This document shows positions 17,803 through 26,027 of a stretch of 64,000 bases of DNA, piece by piece. The stretch lies in NCBI RefSeq assembly GCF_000186365.1, contig NC_014961.1:620001-684000 (forward strand). The letters run 5' to 3'. The first letter of the stretch is position 1. Each line of letters opens with the position of its first letter. A program made the translations under genes and the position numbers. The notes under the pieces are model-generated. The model made no database searches, was not told the origin of the DNA, and saw only the letters and a list, made by a program, of their open reading frames with translations. This DNA is from Desulfurococcus mucosus DSM 2162. GTDB lineage: Archaea; Thermoproteota; Thermoprotei_A; Sulfolobales; Desulfurococcaceae.

Positions 17803-18228
17803 ATGTCACTTTTCAGAAGAAAGAGGAGCCTACCCTTAAGGATAAGCGACATAATGTCGACTCCCCCTATAACGATAAAGGAGACTGAGCCCGTTGAGAA
17901 GGCTGCTAAACTAATGTTCGAAAACAACACGTCCAGCGTTATAGTCGTGAACAACGATGGCGTACTAACCGGCATAGTCACAGCGAAGGACGTGGTCGCC
18001 GCAGTAGCCCTCGGCAGGATAGGCCAGGGGATCCCTGTGGGGAGGTTCATGAAGGAGAACCCGTTGACGATAAGCCCTGATGCATCCATAACTGATGCAC
18101 TGGAGAAGATGAGGGAGTTTAACGTTAGACACCTACCCGTGGTGGATAAGGATAACAGGCCAATCGGCATGGTCAGCGTGAGGGACATAATGGATGTACT
18201 TCTCACGCTTCTGAGGATAATAGAGTAA
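17803..18228 (+). CDS. CBS-domain pair protein
   Basis: A 141-residue protein that is just two CBS domains in tandem after a basic N terminus (SLFRRKRSLPLRISDIM). The first domain has TPPITIKETEPVEKAAKLM and the second ENPLTISPDASITDALEKM, each followed by the typical VVV/LPVVD strand. CBS pairs bind adenosine nucleotides (AMP, ATP, SAM) and act as energy sensors on a partner enzyme or channel. No partner is adjacent. An upstream ATG at 17778 is in frame only if the first 8 codons are accepted; I prefer 17803. Confidence 0.85.
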   Translation: MSLFRRKRSLPLRISDIMSTPPITIKETEPVEKAAKLMFENNTSSVIVVNNDGVLTGIVTAKDVVAAVALGRIGQGIPVGRFMKENPLTISPDASITDALEKMREFNVRHLPVVDKDNRPIGMVSVRDIMDVLLTLLRIIE

Positions 18229-18241
18229 GCCTCCAACCCTG

Positions 18242-18751
18242 CTAAGGCGTTATGTCTAGACCGGTCTTTTCCCTCACTTTTTCCTCAAGCCTTCTAAGCC
18301 ATTCAGGTATCCTGAAGCCCACTATGGACCTCCCCTTGTCATATGGCTTTATATCGAGTACAGGTGTGCCATCGTAGAGGTCGAGGCCTCTGACGTAGAG
18401 CCTGTCCTCCTCTATTTTCTCAAGCTCCACTATGGTTAAAGCTATAGGGTTCGGTCTATGCGGGCTATCCGTGGCGAACACGCCTACCTCCGGCAACTCC
18501 TCAGGCTTCAAGCCCAGCGTCACGAGTCTCCGCGGCTTTACGAGAAGGGTGCTTCTAGCTTCATACGGCACCTTGTGCAGGTATGCTATGATGATCACAT
18601 GTGAGAAGCCTTCAAGCCCCCTGAGGCCCTGTGAATACTCGGGTAACACCTCTATGTAGCCGCGTACGCTACTCCTATCGAAGACGCTGCGGATTTCCTC
18701 ATCCCTGAGACTGGTTCTAACATATCCTATAGGCTTCAACACTATCTCCAA
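18242..18751 (-). CDS. trmO: TrmO/TsaA-type tRNA methyltransferase
   Basis: A 169-residue member of the TsaA-like (UPF0066) family, which N6-methylates t6A37 of threonine tRNA using SAM in bacteria. N-terminal LKPIGYVRTS, central GFSHVIIIAYLHKVP and the signature GVFATDSPHRPNPIALT are all present, as is LYDGTPVLDIKPYD near the end. It lacks the C-terminal extension of the E. coli enzyme, as usual for archaeal members, which in some lineages may have another substrate. It lies just 18 bases from the next minus-strand gene, suggesting co-transcription. Confidence 0.85.
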   Translation of the reverse strand: MEIVLKPIGYVRTSLRDEEIRSVFDRSSVRGYIEVLPEYSQGLRGLEGFSHVIIIAYLHKVPYEARSTLLVKPRRLVTLGLKPEELPEVGVFATDSPHRPNPIALTIVELEKIEEDRLYVRGLDLYDGTPVLDIKPYDKGRSIVGFRIPEWLRRLEEKVREKTGLDITP

Positions 18752-18769
18752 GACTCATCCCTCAGCCTG

Positions 18770-19510
18770 CTACACTGCTGCATGGTTTAAGACACTGCTT
18801 CTCAGCCTGCTACACGAGTACGCTACGGCCTGTGCCACTAGTATGGCGCTGCCGAGGAAACCAATGTAGTCGCCAGCCCTGTGTAACCCCACAAGCCTCT
18901 CCAGGTCGCCGAGGAACTCGGAGCCTAGTCTACGTAGTTTTTCATCCGTACTCTTCGACTTAGCCAGCCTCTTGACCCCTGCTACTGCCCTGTCGATCTC
19001 GCCAACCTGCTTTGAGAGCTCGTCTAGCTCCCCGCGAACTATAGAGACCACCGCAGTATTCAAAGCGTCCACAAGGCTCTTCATCAACAATCCTAGTTCT
19101 CCCTCGATCAACCCGTCTACATCGAGCTTTAAGACGGGCACATGTACAGCGTACACTAATACCTCCTCAGGGGTTTCCTCAAGGAGCCTGGGAACCACTT
19201 CCAATCCCAATAGCTGTGGCTCTATATCACTGTTGACGATGAGCCTACCCAGTAGTAGCATGTGGAGCTCTGCGTCACGGTATTTAACATGGATGTATGT
19301 GCATTCCCCTCGCTTTAGTAATGCCTCCAAGTGATCTCTCAATGCCTCACTGTACTGTTCCCCGGTGAAGTACTTTCCATGGAGCTCCGCCAGCAGGGTT
19401 ACCTCGAGTACCTGCAGCATCCTTCCCAGAGGTATTCGTGAGGATACCTCCGTTAACCTGTCGCCCAGCTCCAGTTCGACACCGTAGAAGTTTATTTTCA
19501 CCGTGGGCAT
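18770..19510 (-). CDS. Uncharacterised helical protein
   Basis: I do not recognise this 246-residue protein. It begins with a beta-like segment (MPTVKINFYGVELELG), then alternates charged helices. The stretch from about 145 to 205 (TAVVSIVRGELDELSKQVGE, then IDRAVAGVKRLAKSKSTDEK) is rich in E, K, L and could be a coiled coil. The only hydrophobic segment near the end (GFLGSAILVAQAVAYSC) is short for a membrane span. It sits upstream of trmO on the same strand and probably leads that transcript. It is likely lineage-restricted, and no catalytic motif is visible. Confidence 0.6.
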   Translation of the reverse strand: MPTVKINFYGVELELGDRLTEVSSRIPLGRMLQVLEVTLLAELHGKYFTGEQYSEALRDHLEALLKRGECTYIHVKYRDAELHMLLLGRLIVNSDIEPQLLGLEVVPRLLEETPEEVLVYAVHVPVLKLDVDGLIEGELGLLMKSLVDALNTAVVSIVRGELDELSKQVGEIDRAVAGVKRLAKSKSTDEKLRRLGSEFLGDLERLVGLHRAGDYIGFLGSAILVAQAVAYSCSRLRSSVLNHAAV

Positions 19511-19663
19511 CTGGCTCGCCTAGTCTTCGCATGGATTAACACGTAGCCCATTATAAAAATATTTCCCTGTAGGCATGGAAACCTGTGCAGGACTAGTGGT
19601 AACTAGGCAACGGTTTTAAACTAGTGAACCAGCTACTACTCCAATGTAGGTGGTGTCGAGGAG

Positions 19664-20629
19664 ATGAGCAGGTTCATCGTGACAGGGGGAGCTGGCTTCA
19701 TCGGCAGCCACTTGGTAGACTACCTTGTTGAAAGGCTTAGGGCTGAAGAAGTAATCATCATAGACAACTTGTCATCGGGTTCACTAGTGAACATTAAGGG
19801 GCACTTGGAGAAGGGTGTAGCCAGACTAGTGGAGGCCGACCTAGTCAGGGAAGGTGAATGGGTGAAGGCTTTCAGGGATGTCGACATCGTGTTTCACTAC
19901 GCTGCAAACCCGGAGGTAAGGGTTTCCACCGTGGAGCCAAGGATTCACTTCGACAACAATGTGGTGGCGACTTTCAACGTTCTCGAAGCCATGAGGGTCA
20001 GTGATGTTAAAGGGATTGTCTTCGCCAGCAGTTCAACCGTGTACGGGGAGCCCTCTGTCATACCGACACCCGAGGATCATCCATTGAAGCCTATCTCCGT
20101 TTACGGCGCCTCGAAACTAGCCTCTGAAGCACTCATCCAGGCCTACTGTGAGCTCTACGGGTTTAAAGCCCTTATACTCCGCTACGCTAACATTATAGGT
20201 GCTAGAAGCAACCATGGCGTAATAGTCGACTTCATAAATAAGCTCAGAGCGGATCCTTCAAGGCTAGAGATACTTGGCGATGGAACCCAGAGGAAGAGCT
20301 ACCTCCATGTCAGTGACGCTGTTGAAGCAACCATGCACCTGGTTGCAAGCAGGCTGGGAGCCGCTAGAGGCGCCGAGGTATATAATATCGGTAACAGGGA
20401 CTGGGTCACTGTAACCGAGATAGCCGACATAGTCGTGGATGAAATGGGGTTGAAGAGTGTGGAATACGTCTTCAAGAGGACTACTCCTGATGGAAGAGGG
20501 TGGCCTGGAGACGTTAAGCTAATGTTGCTAGACACCAAGAGGCTGGAGTCCCTTGGCTGGAGGCCGAAGCTGTCCTCAAGGGATGCAGTGAGGAAGGCTG
20601 CAAGAGAGGTACTCGGCAAGGAGCACTGA
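19664..20629 (+). CDS. galE: NAD-dependent sugar-nucleotide epimerase/dehydratase (UDP-glucose 4-epimerase like)
   Basis: A 321-residue extended short-chain dehydrogenase. The NAD motif GGAGFIGSH is at residues 8-16, the catalytic pair lies in VYGASK (YxxxK) near 147, the serine is in FASSSTVYG, and the sugar-binding region LRYANIIGARSNHGVIVDFI follows. Such enzymes interconvert UDP-glucose and UDP-galactose or related sugars for surface glycans. The promoter shows GGTTTTAAAC near 19610-19619, and GAGGAGATGAGC gives a good ribosome site for ATG 19664. The symbol is by family; dTDP-glucose 4,6-dehydratase is a less likely alternative. Confidence 0.82.
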   Translation: MSRFIVTGGAGFIGSHLVDYLVERLRAEEVIIIDNLSSGSLVNIKGHLEKGVARLVEADLVREGEWVKAFRDVDIVFHYAANPEVRVSTVEPRIHFDNNVVATFNVLEAMRVSDVKGIVFASSSTVYGEPSVIPTPEDHPLKPISVYGASKLASEALIQAYCELYGFKALILRYANIIGARSNHGVIVDFINKLRADPSRLEILGDGTQRKSYLHVSDAVEATMHLVASRLGAARGAEVYNIGNRDWVTVTEIADIVVDEMGLKSVEYVFKRTTPDGRGWPGDVKLMLLDTKRLESLGWRPKLSSRDAVRKAAREVLGKEH

Positions 20630-20668
20630 GGATGAGCCGGGATCGCTGGTGCCCGTCCTTGTCATGCT

Positions 20669-20774
20669 GACCTCCTCCCCCGCCCTAAAGGGGTGAGGGT
20701 TCCCCGTTTAGGGGGTTCACTGGTTCCCCTGCATCTCCCCGGGTTTACATCCGTCATCTGCGGGGCAGTCGGGG
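20669..20774 (-). mobile_element. Solo right end of a TnpB (IS605-group) element, candidate orphan guide-RNA scaffold
   Basis: This unit has no transposase gene. On the plus strand it begins GACCTCCTCCCCCGCCCTAA and runs to GGGGCAGTCGGGG. On the minus strand it translates as TAPQMTDVNPGRCRGTSEPP then KRGTLTPFRAGEEV, the well-known conserved C-terminal tail of archaeal TnpB, ending in the right-end hairpin and GGAGGTCAG. Bases 20703-20749 are identical to 28136-28182. The same end closes the complete tnpB element at 48.8 kb. In TnpB systems this end encodes the guide RNA scaffold and the guide is the next flanking DNA, here reading towards the epimerase gene. Confidence 0.7.
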
Positions 20775-20781
20775 TGGTAAG

Positions 20782-20791
20782 CTTTAAAAAC
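20782..20791 (+). promoter_or_regulatory. TATA box of the sulfhydrylase gene
   Basis: CTTTAAAAAC is an archaeal TATA-type sequence that predicts transcription from about 20813, some 20 bases before TTG 20833. It lies just outside the TnpB right-end relic, so the insertion stopped short of the promoter or supplied its upstream border. Confidence 0.5.
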
Positions 20792-20832
20792 CTATAACTA
20801 TGTTATAACGGGCTGGCCAAGGGTGATGAAAC

Positions 20833-22050
20833 TTGAGGCTAGTGGAGCCAGGTATGCTTAGAGCACGCAAGATAAGGCTCGAAGAGTATCTCAGCCTGCT
20901 AGGGAAGATTATCTCGGAGTGGAAGACCCCGGTTATCCGGGCGCCGGGCGGCGTAGTAGTAGATGAGGATTTAGGCGTCTACACGGCGCTACGCGAGTTC
21001 GGTGTCAGGTATATCCCGGTAGTCGATGACGCGGGCGAGGCAGGGGGAGAAGTCCCACTCGACCTTCTGGATCCATTCCATGAAGTACGTGGAGGCGGGG
21101 CAAGGGTCTACGACTCCGTAGTGGATTTAGTTTCACGGGATCTCCCGACGCCACTGGTAAAGCTGAAGTCCTTGAGCAGGGGAGACGTCAGGGTGTGGGC
21201 TAAGCTGGAGTGGTATCATCCTTTCAGCCTGAGCATTAAGGACAGGGTTGCCTGGTACATGCTTCACAGGTTGCTCGAGGAGGAGGGTAATCCACGGAAG
21301 CTGTATGAAGCTTCATCAACGAACACTGGCATGGCCCTCGTGGGGCTGGGGAACTACCACGGGGTCAAGGTAAGGGTCTACCTGCCTTCAACGGCTCAGA
21401 GGTGCGTCGACTACGTGTTCCAAGCCATGGGTGCAGAGGCGAGAAGGGAGTCAACCCCTATAACGATAGGGATGCTTAACAAGGTCCTCATAGAGGCCTC
21501 CAGGGACGGCGCCATCGTATTGAACCAGTTTGAGAACGACTATAATTTCCTCGTACACCTCAGGTACACCGCTAAGGAAGCCGACTACCAGTTAATGAGC
21601 ATGGGGGTCAGGCCGAGCGCCGTGGTAGCTGGGCTCGGGACAAGCGGGCATTTCTCAGCTCTCTCATTCTACTTTAAACACAGGTATGGACGTGTGAAGA
21701 CCATAGGTGTTCAACCAGCTCAGGGCTCAAGCATACCGGGTCTCAGAAGGATTGAGACGGGTGTTAAATGGTTGCATAGTGTTGAAGCAGACGAAGTCGT
21801 AGATGTCACATTAGAGGAGGCGTTGAAAGGCGTATTGCATGTAGCCAGGGGAGATGGGATAATGCCGGGCTTCAGCTCTGGTGCCGTGGCATACGCGTTG
21901 ATGAAGCTCGTTGAAAACGGGTCGCTGAGCGGAGACGTGATAGTTGTATTCCCGGACCACGGGTTAAAGTATGTTGAACTACTCGAAGGGCTTCTAGCGG
22001 AGAAGTGCGTTGAAGAAGCCCCGCAGAGCTGGCACCAGCCTTATGCTTAG
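20833..22050 (+). CDS. O-phosphoserine sulfhydrylase-like PLP enzyme (cysteine synthase, archaeal type)
   Basis: A 405-residue type II PLP enzyme. The PLP lysine is K136 in WYHPFSLSIKDR, with the phosphate-binding loop GTSGHFSALSFY near 275 and ASSTNTGMAL near 158. Compared from memory with the Aeropyrum pernix O-phosphoserine sulfhydrylase, shared features are the KLEWYxPFSLSxKDR core, the IGVQPAQGSSIPGLRR stretch, and an N-terminal domain of about 100 residues containing YTALREFGVRYIPV. That enzyme makes cysteine from O-phosphoserine and sulfide. Start TTG 20833 is chosen from the promoter position; ATG 20854 would trim seven residues. Cysteate synthase and threonine-synthase-like enzymes are the alternatives. 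Confidence 0.8.
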   Translation: MRLVEPGMLRARKIRLEEYLSLLGKIISEWKTPVIRAPGGVVVDEDLGVYTALREFGVRYIPVVDDAGEAGGEVPLDLLDPFHEVRGGGARVYDSVVDLVSRDLPTPLVKLKSLSRGDVRVWAKLEWYHPFSLSIKDRVAWYMLHRLLEEEGNPRKLYEASSTNTGMALVGLGNYHGVKVRVYLPSTAQRCVDYVFQAMGAEARRESTPITIGMLNKVLIEASRDGAIVLNQFENDYNFLVHLRYTAKEADYQLMSMGVRPSAVVAGLGTSGHFSALSFYFKHRYGRVKTIGVQPAQGSSIPGLRRIETGVKWLHSVEADEVVDVTLEEALKGVLHVARGDGIMPGFSSGAVAYALMKLVENGSLSGDVIVVFPDHGLKYVELLEGLLAEKCVEEAPQSWHQPYA

Positions 22051-22064
22051 CTGCTTCCAACACT

Positions 22065-23186
22065 CTAGTGGCCTAGGATGAATCCAAGTATCAATGATAC
22101 CACGAGGTAACCGTTGAAGTCTGCGAAGGTGGTCATCAACGGGAACACTATGTTGTCTGGATCCCATCCATGCTTGAACGACTCAAGGGTGAGGTACATT
22201 GTCGTGAAGGCTGAGAGGAAGTAGACTATGATGAATGATAAGGAAACCACCATTAGGGAGGATGCCCATGTTGACCCACTCCCTGAGGCCAATACGACTA
22301 CATAGGCTGCAAGCACCGAGGTAAATGTTGCAGCAGCCTCCACCAGGATTCTTCGCCTATATTCACGGTGGGACAGGCGACCCCTTATATGAAGCTCTAT
22401 GTTCATAATGTTCCCGATGTGCCCCATCGACGCACCTATTAGGGCGTTGAATGCTGGAAGAACACCGAGTACCTCGGGTGCCTTAGCCAGGGTTCCCAGG
22501 CTTGATGCAGCTATGAAGCCGCCTAGGCTGCTACCGGAGGCAGCTATAATGGATGATGCCGTGTTCTCCATAACCGGTCTCTCCTGGCGTACTCTAACCA
22601 GGTATGTGTAGGCCACTCCAATCGAGGCTACTACGGCTACCACGAAAACCGCTTTAACCAGCTGTGGTAGGGAACCGAGCATTAGGGAGACTGAGAGGAG
22701 TGTGAAAGGGGTTAGCGCGTCTCCCACCCCTGTGACGACCACCGCGACGAACCCGGATGGGTCCACGCCTTTCTTGAATAGCGTAATCGTGGAGGCAGTA
22801 ACCACGGGGTTAAGTATTGCGAACACTATGATTGTTGACGCTGTCACAGCGAAGAGGAGGGAGACCGGATCCATCATAGCCATGTTGAAGACGTATGAGA
22901 GAACCGCTCCTAGGATGCTGAGCTCGAGTGAGACTATGAGTGAAACCACGTAGCCTGTAAGCGTGTTGAACAGGTTGAACCTGGTGAAGAAACGCGGCTC
23001 AACCTCGCCGAGGTGGAGGGCGGTTGTAAGCCTGTAGCCTATGGCCCCGTAAACGTCTCCACGTAGATCCATTAACCCTGGTATAACTATCATTAGCACT
23101 GGGTAAGCGGTCAACAAGTCTATGTTGAAGCGTAGCGTTAACCCTGCTACGACTTCGCCGACCGCAAGCACTAGTAGCGGCACCAT
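22065..23186 (-). CDS. SLC41/MgtE-type divalent cation transporter (membrane domain only)
   Basis: A 373-residue membrane protein with two MgtE membrane repeats and no cytosolic N and CBS domains, like eukaryotic SLC41 and many archaeal proteins. Repeat motifs are STITLFKKGVDPSGFVAVVV followed by GVGDALTPFTLL in the first half-region, and FKHGWDPDNIVFPLMTTFAD near the C terminus; PDN/P...D residues bind Mg or other divalent ions in MgtE. It is transcribed divergently from the PhoU-TrkA_C gene. The lack of CBS sensor domains suggests control by that partner protein instead (inference). Confidence 0.85.
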   Translation of the reverse strand: MVPLLVLAVGEVVAGLTLRFNIDLLTAYPVLMIVIPGLMDLRGDVYGAIGYRLTTALHLGEVEPRFFTRFNLFNTLTGYVVSLIVSLELSILGAVLSYVFNMAMMDPVSLLFAVTASTIIVFAILNPVVTASTITLFKKGVDPSGFVAVVVTGVGDALTPFTLLSVSLMLGSLPQLVKAVFVVAVVASIGVAYTYLVRVRQERPVMENTASSIIAASGSSLGGFIAASSLGTLAKAPEVLGVLPAFNALIGASMGHIGNIMNIELHIRGRLSHREYRRRILVEAAATFTSVLAAYVVVLASGSGSTWASSLMVVSLSFIIVYFLSAFTTMYLTLESFKHGWDPDNIVFPLMTTFADFNGYLVVSLILGFILGH

Positions 23187-23292
23187 CGACTCGGCTAACT
23201 CCCTGAGCGTTGCAATCCCCGTACACCTTGAGCACTCTTGCTGATGCTTTTAAGAGGGGTCACGGTATATATATCTAGCATCGAGGAGTTGG

Positions 23293-24498
23293 GTGGTGTC
23301 AAAGAATCTCTCACCTGAGCAACATAGAAGGCTTCACAGTAAATTCACGAAGGTAAAGTATAAGCCGATATCCGTCAGCAACGTATTGAAGACCATTTGG
23401 AGCCTCAGCGACATAGGGTTGGACCTAGCCTTCTACGCTTATTTCTCAAAGGACTCTGAGGCAGCTGAACGGGTCCTCGATATAAACAAGATTATTGATG
23501 AAAACCTAGCCCAGTTCATAATGCACACGAGCCTAGCCTATGGGAGGACAAGGGAGGGAGCCGAGGCTAGTCTACTAGCATTCTACTATGGATCCGCCGT
23601 GGACACAATAGTGGACAGCGTTAAAGACATAGTCTACACGCTTCTAATAGGCTACACGCCCGGCGTATCCTACGAGGAGATAGCGCCGTTAATGGATGGC
23701 GAGATCGTTGCCAAGCTGGTCGTAGAGAAGCCTGTAAAGGTACTCGACCTCACCGACGCTTACCCTGTAGACATAGTGCTCAGCATACATGCAGGTAAAT
23801 GGATGCTGGCACCTGGGCCCGACACTATTATACCGGCTAGGTCAACGATATATGTGAGGGGTTACAGGGAGAACGTGTTAAGGCTGCTCAACGACCACGG
23901 GGTTCCCCTCCAGGAGAAGCTTACAGGAGACGAGCTGGATCAAGTCTTGAAAAGAGTCATCGAGTTGAAGGATTACACGAGGCTGATGATAGACCTAGCA
24001 CACTACACCCTGCTGGAAGCCGATCCAGGCGTCATAGAGGAGGTGGAGGATCTAGAGGTCTACATTGACTGGAGGCAGCTAGACACGTTGAACAAGCTCA
24101 AGGAGGTCAGCGGTAAGATAGACCCCGACACCTTCATAGGGCTTTCAATACTGCTTAAGGAGCTCGAGGATATAGCGGATGCCTCGAACACTATAAGCCA
24201 TATTCCCAGCCTATTAGAAGAGCTCCCCGAACACTACAGGGATGTATTCAGCAAGGTCTTTGAAACCGTGGGGGAGAGAATAAAGACAGTGACCTTGAAG
24301 AGAGAGGTCAGCATGGATAAAGTAGTGGCGTGGCTGAGAAAGTACGGTGGCATGGTTCTCGCTGTTAAAATAGGGGATACATGGATAGCCTACCCGTTGG
24401 CGAAGAACCCTGCTCTAAGGCCCGGCGACAAATTAGTCATAGCGTATCCAACGGAGTTCGCTGACGAAGTAGGAAGGTTAATCGACAGCCAGGCATAG
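23293..24498 (+). CDS. PhoU / TrkA_C domain regulatory protein
   Basis: A 401-residue soluble protein with repeated layout: helical PhoU-like domain (about residues 25-115), TrkA_C-like RCK domain (about 120-195, ending TIIPARSTIYVRGYREN), a second helical PhoU-like domain (about 210-330), and a second TrkA_C domain (about 340-401, with AKNPALRPGDKLVIAYPTEF). RCK_C domains bind small ligands and gate transporters. Proteins of this type often neighbour MgtE/SLC41 carriers in archaea, and here the two genes are divergent with about 105 bases between them, so it probably controls that carrier. Start GTG 23293. Confidence 0.82.
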   Translation: MVSKNLSPEQHRRLHSKFTKVKYKPISVSNVLKTIWSLSDIGLDLAFYAYFSKDSEAAERVLDINKIIDENLAQFIMHTSLAYGRTREGAEASLLAFYYGSAVDTIVDSVKDIVYTLLIGYTPGVSYEEIAPLMDGEIVAKLVVEKPVKVLDLTDAYPVDIVLSIHAGKWMLAPGPDTIIPARSTIYVRGYRENVLRLLNDHGVPLQEKLTGDELDQVLKRVIELKDYTRLMIDLAHYTLLEADPGVIEEVEDLEVYIDWRQLDTLNKLKEVSGKIDPDTFIGLSILLKELEDIADASNTISHIPSLLEELPEHYRDVFSKVFETVGERIKTVTLKREVSMDKVVAWLRKYGGMVLAVKIGDTWIAYPLAKNPALRPGDKLVIAYPTEFADEVGRLIDSQA

Positions 24499-24577
24499 TG
24501 CCCGGATCCCTTTGTGGACTAGAGGCTGATTCTTTATATTCCAAGCCAAGCGTAATACTTATACAAGGTGCCATGTT

Positions 24578-25033
24578 TTGAAGAGTGATGGAGAGGTCAT
24601 CGGCTTAGTAGTGATAGTCACGTTAGCGGTTTTCATCAGCATAGCCTTTGCCTTCTGGATCCAGGGCAATCCATTCCTGAACACAGGCATAGACATAGTC
24701 GTCATAGCGCACAGCATCGATCCGACAAGCAACGGTTGGCGTATATGGCTAATGGTGGGTAACAAGGGGAGTCAGACAGCCTCCATCGAATACATACTCC
24801 TCAATGATAGAGTGTGCAGCGTAACCGTTAATGTGACCCGTGGCAATTCAACAGAGACACATGTGGTCCCAGGTGAGCCAATACCCCTTGAACCAGGTGA
24901 ATCCGTGGAGCTATCCTTCAACACGAATGATCTGAAGGAATGCAGTGTGACGATCACGCATGGCGTCTACCTGAAGATAACCCTGAGGACAAGCCAGGGA
25001 AGGGATTTCTTCAGGGAGTTCACGGTGCCCTGA
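24578..25033 (+). CDS. Type IV pilin-like / archaeal pilin-superfamily protein
   Basis: A 151-residue protein with a short charged leader (KSDG) followed by a single hydrophobic helix EVIGLVVIVTLAVFISIAFAF, then an exported beta-rich domain with two cysteines (C85 and C129 region) that might form a disulfide. The leader plus helix resembles archaeal type IV pilins processed by a PibD-like peptidase at G/E. The tail shows a CARDB-like pattern (VVPGEPIPLEPGESVELSF). It starts at TTG 24578 about 17 bases after ACTTATAC. No pilus assembly ATPase lies nearby, so it may be a stand-alone surface protein. Confidence 0.7.
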   Translation: MKSDGEVIGLVVIVTLAVFISIAFAFWIQGNPFLNTGIDIVVIAHSIDPTSNGWRIWLMVGNKGSQTASIEYILLNDRVCSVTVNVTRGNSTETHVVPGEPIPLEPGESVELSFNTNDLKECSVTITHGVYLKITLRTSQGRDFFREFTVP

Positions 25034-25189
25034 TGAGTGTTTTACAACTAGAAGCCTCTGATTCCATGCAGGGAAGACAGCTCCGCTGAAAGCCCTTCTA
25101 AATTTTACGTTTAAGACCGATGGTTCACTCCATGATGCGAGGGAAGAGAATACTTGCCTCCTGATCGGGATCCTGCGATGTTGGGCTCG

Positions 25190-25290
25190 ACTACCATTCA
25201 TGGCAGCCAGGGTGATAACCCGTGATCCCTGGGCGAGGCGGAAGCCCCTGGATACGGGCGGAAATGAAGAGATGGGAATGGGCGTCTAGA
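25190..25290 (+). other. Candidate TnpB right-end relic in an otherwise empty gap
   Basis: The gap 25034-25313 holds no convincing gene. This part contains a hairpin with arms CCAGGG and CCCTGG, then GGCGGAAGCCCC, a small GCCC/GGGC stem-loop, and GGAAATGAAG. That order resembles right ends of archaeal IS605/TnpB elements. The 11-mer ACCCGTGATCC also occurs, in tnpB sense, near the right end of the complete element at 48.8 kb. It could be a diverged end of a different TnpB subfamily or an unrelated structured RNA. Evidence is pattern only. Confidence 0.35.
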
Positions 25291-25313
25291 GATAAACGGT
25301 AGATGGAGCACTA

Positions 25314-26027
25314 TTAGAATACAGCGTCAAGCATTAGGAGGGAGGCCAGCGTAGCCAGCACCAAGTAGAGGTGTGCGTCCCTCGGCCTCACCACTGTAAG
25401 CTCAGCATGCACAGGCTTAACAGGGTACTGGAGCAGGGCCTCCAGCCTACTTCTAGTCGACAAAGCCGCGTGATATATGAGGGGTGTTAGAATAGACCCT
25501 TTACTAACCCCCCTGTGCTTTAGGCTCACAGTTGTAAGAGCCTCACTGAAATAGAGGATGGTTAAGGGGAGCTGTGAGAGGGCTAGTGTGAATGCCATGG
25601 CTTGATCACGGAGGCCTATGCGGGCTAGGATACCCCTCCACTCCTCCACGGTGATCAACTGGAAGAGCTGGGTGAAGGCGAGGAAGAACGCAACTACCCT
25701 GACAGCCCCTGCAACGGCTTCTCCAGGCTGCAGACGGGCTCCTCCGGGTAGCGGGAAGAACATGGTGAGGGCCACACTTATAACGGTGAATAAGGCAACA
25801 AGCTTCAACCCGTTTAAAACAACCCTGTGACCCCTGAGCCTTGAGAGAAAGAGTAACTCTACTAGGAGCACTATCGCAGGGTAGATGTAGTAGAGTAGCT
25901 GGTTCCCAATGGTTCTCGAGGCAACCAGCAGTAGTATTAGGCCTACAGAATATGTAACCTTGCCCAGTGTGCTGAACCCTGGATCCCTCCTTGACTGGAG
26001 GAACATATATGCTAGATCCCTGATCAC
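25314..26027 (-). CDS. ecfT: ECF transporter T component (EcfT)
   Basis: A 237-residue EcfT/CbiQ-family transmembrane scaffold of an energy-coupling factor importer. It has about six hydrophobic segments and the coupling-helix region FSEALTTVSLKHRGVSKGSI followed later by RSRLEAL, which correspond to the arginine-containing motifs that touch the ATPases. It overlaps the ATPase gene stop by four bases (GTGA at 26024-26027), so the order S, A-A, T is one operon. EcfT couples ATP hydrolysis to toppling of the S component. Confidence 0.85.
   Translation of the reverse strand: MIRDLAYMFLQSRRDPGFSTLGKVTYSVGLILLLVASRTIGNQLLYYIYPAIVLLVELLFLSRLRGHRVVLNGLKLVALFTVISVALTMFFPLPGGARLQPGEAVAGAVRVVAFFLAFTQLFQLITVEEWRGILARIGLRDQAMAFTLALSQLPLTILYFSEALTTVSLKHRGVSKGSILTPLIYHAALSTRSRLEALLQYPVKPVHAELTVVRPRDAHLYLVLATLASLLMLDAVF

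Noticed and set aside
25034-25189. ATGATGC and CTGA boxes suggesting a C/D box sRNA
   Set aside because: The distance between the boxes is about 22 bases, too long for an archaeal guide, and no second box pair is present.
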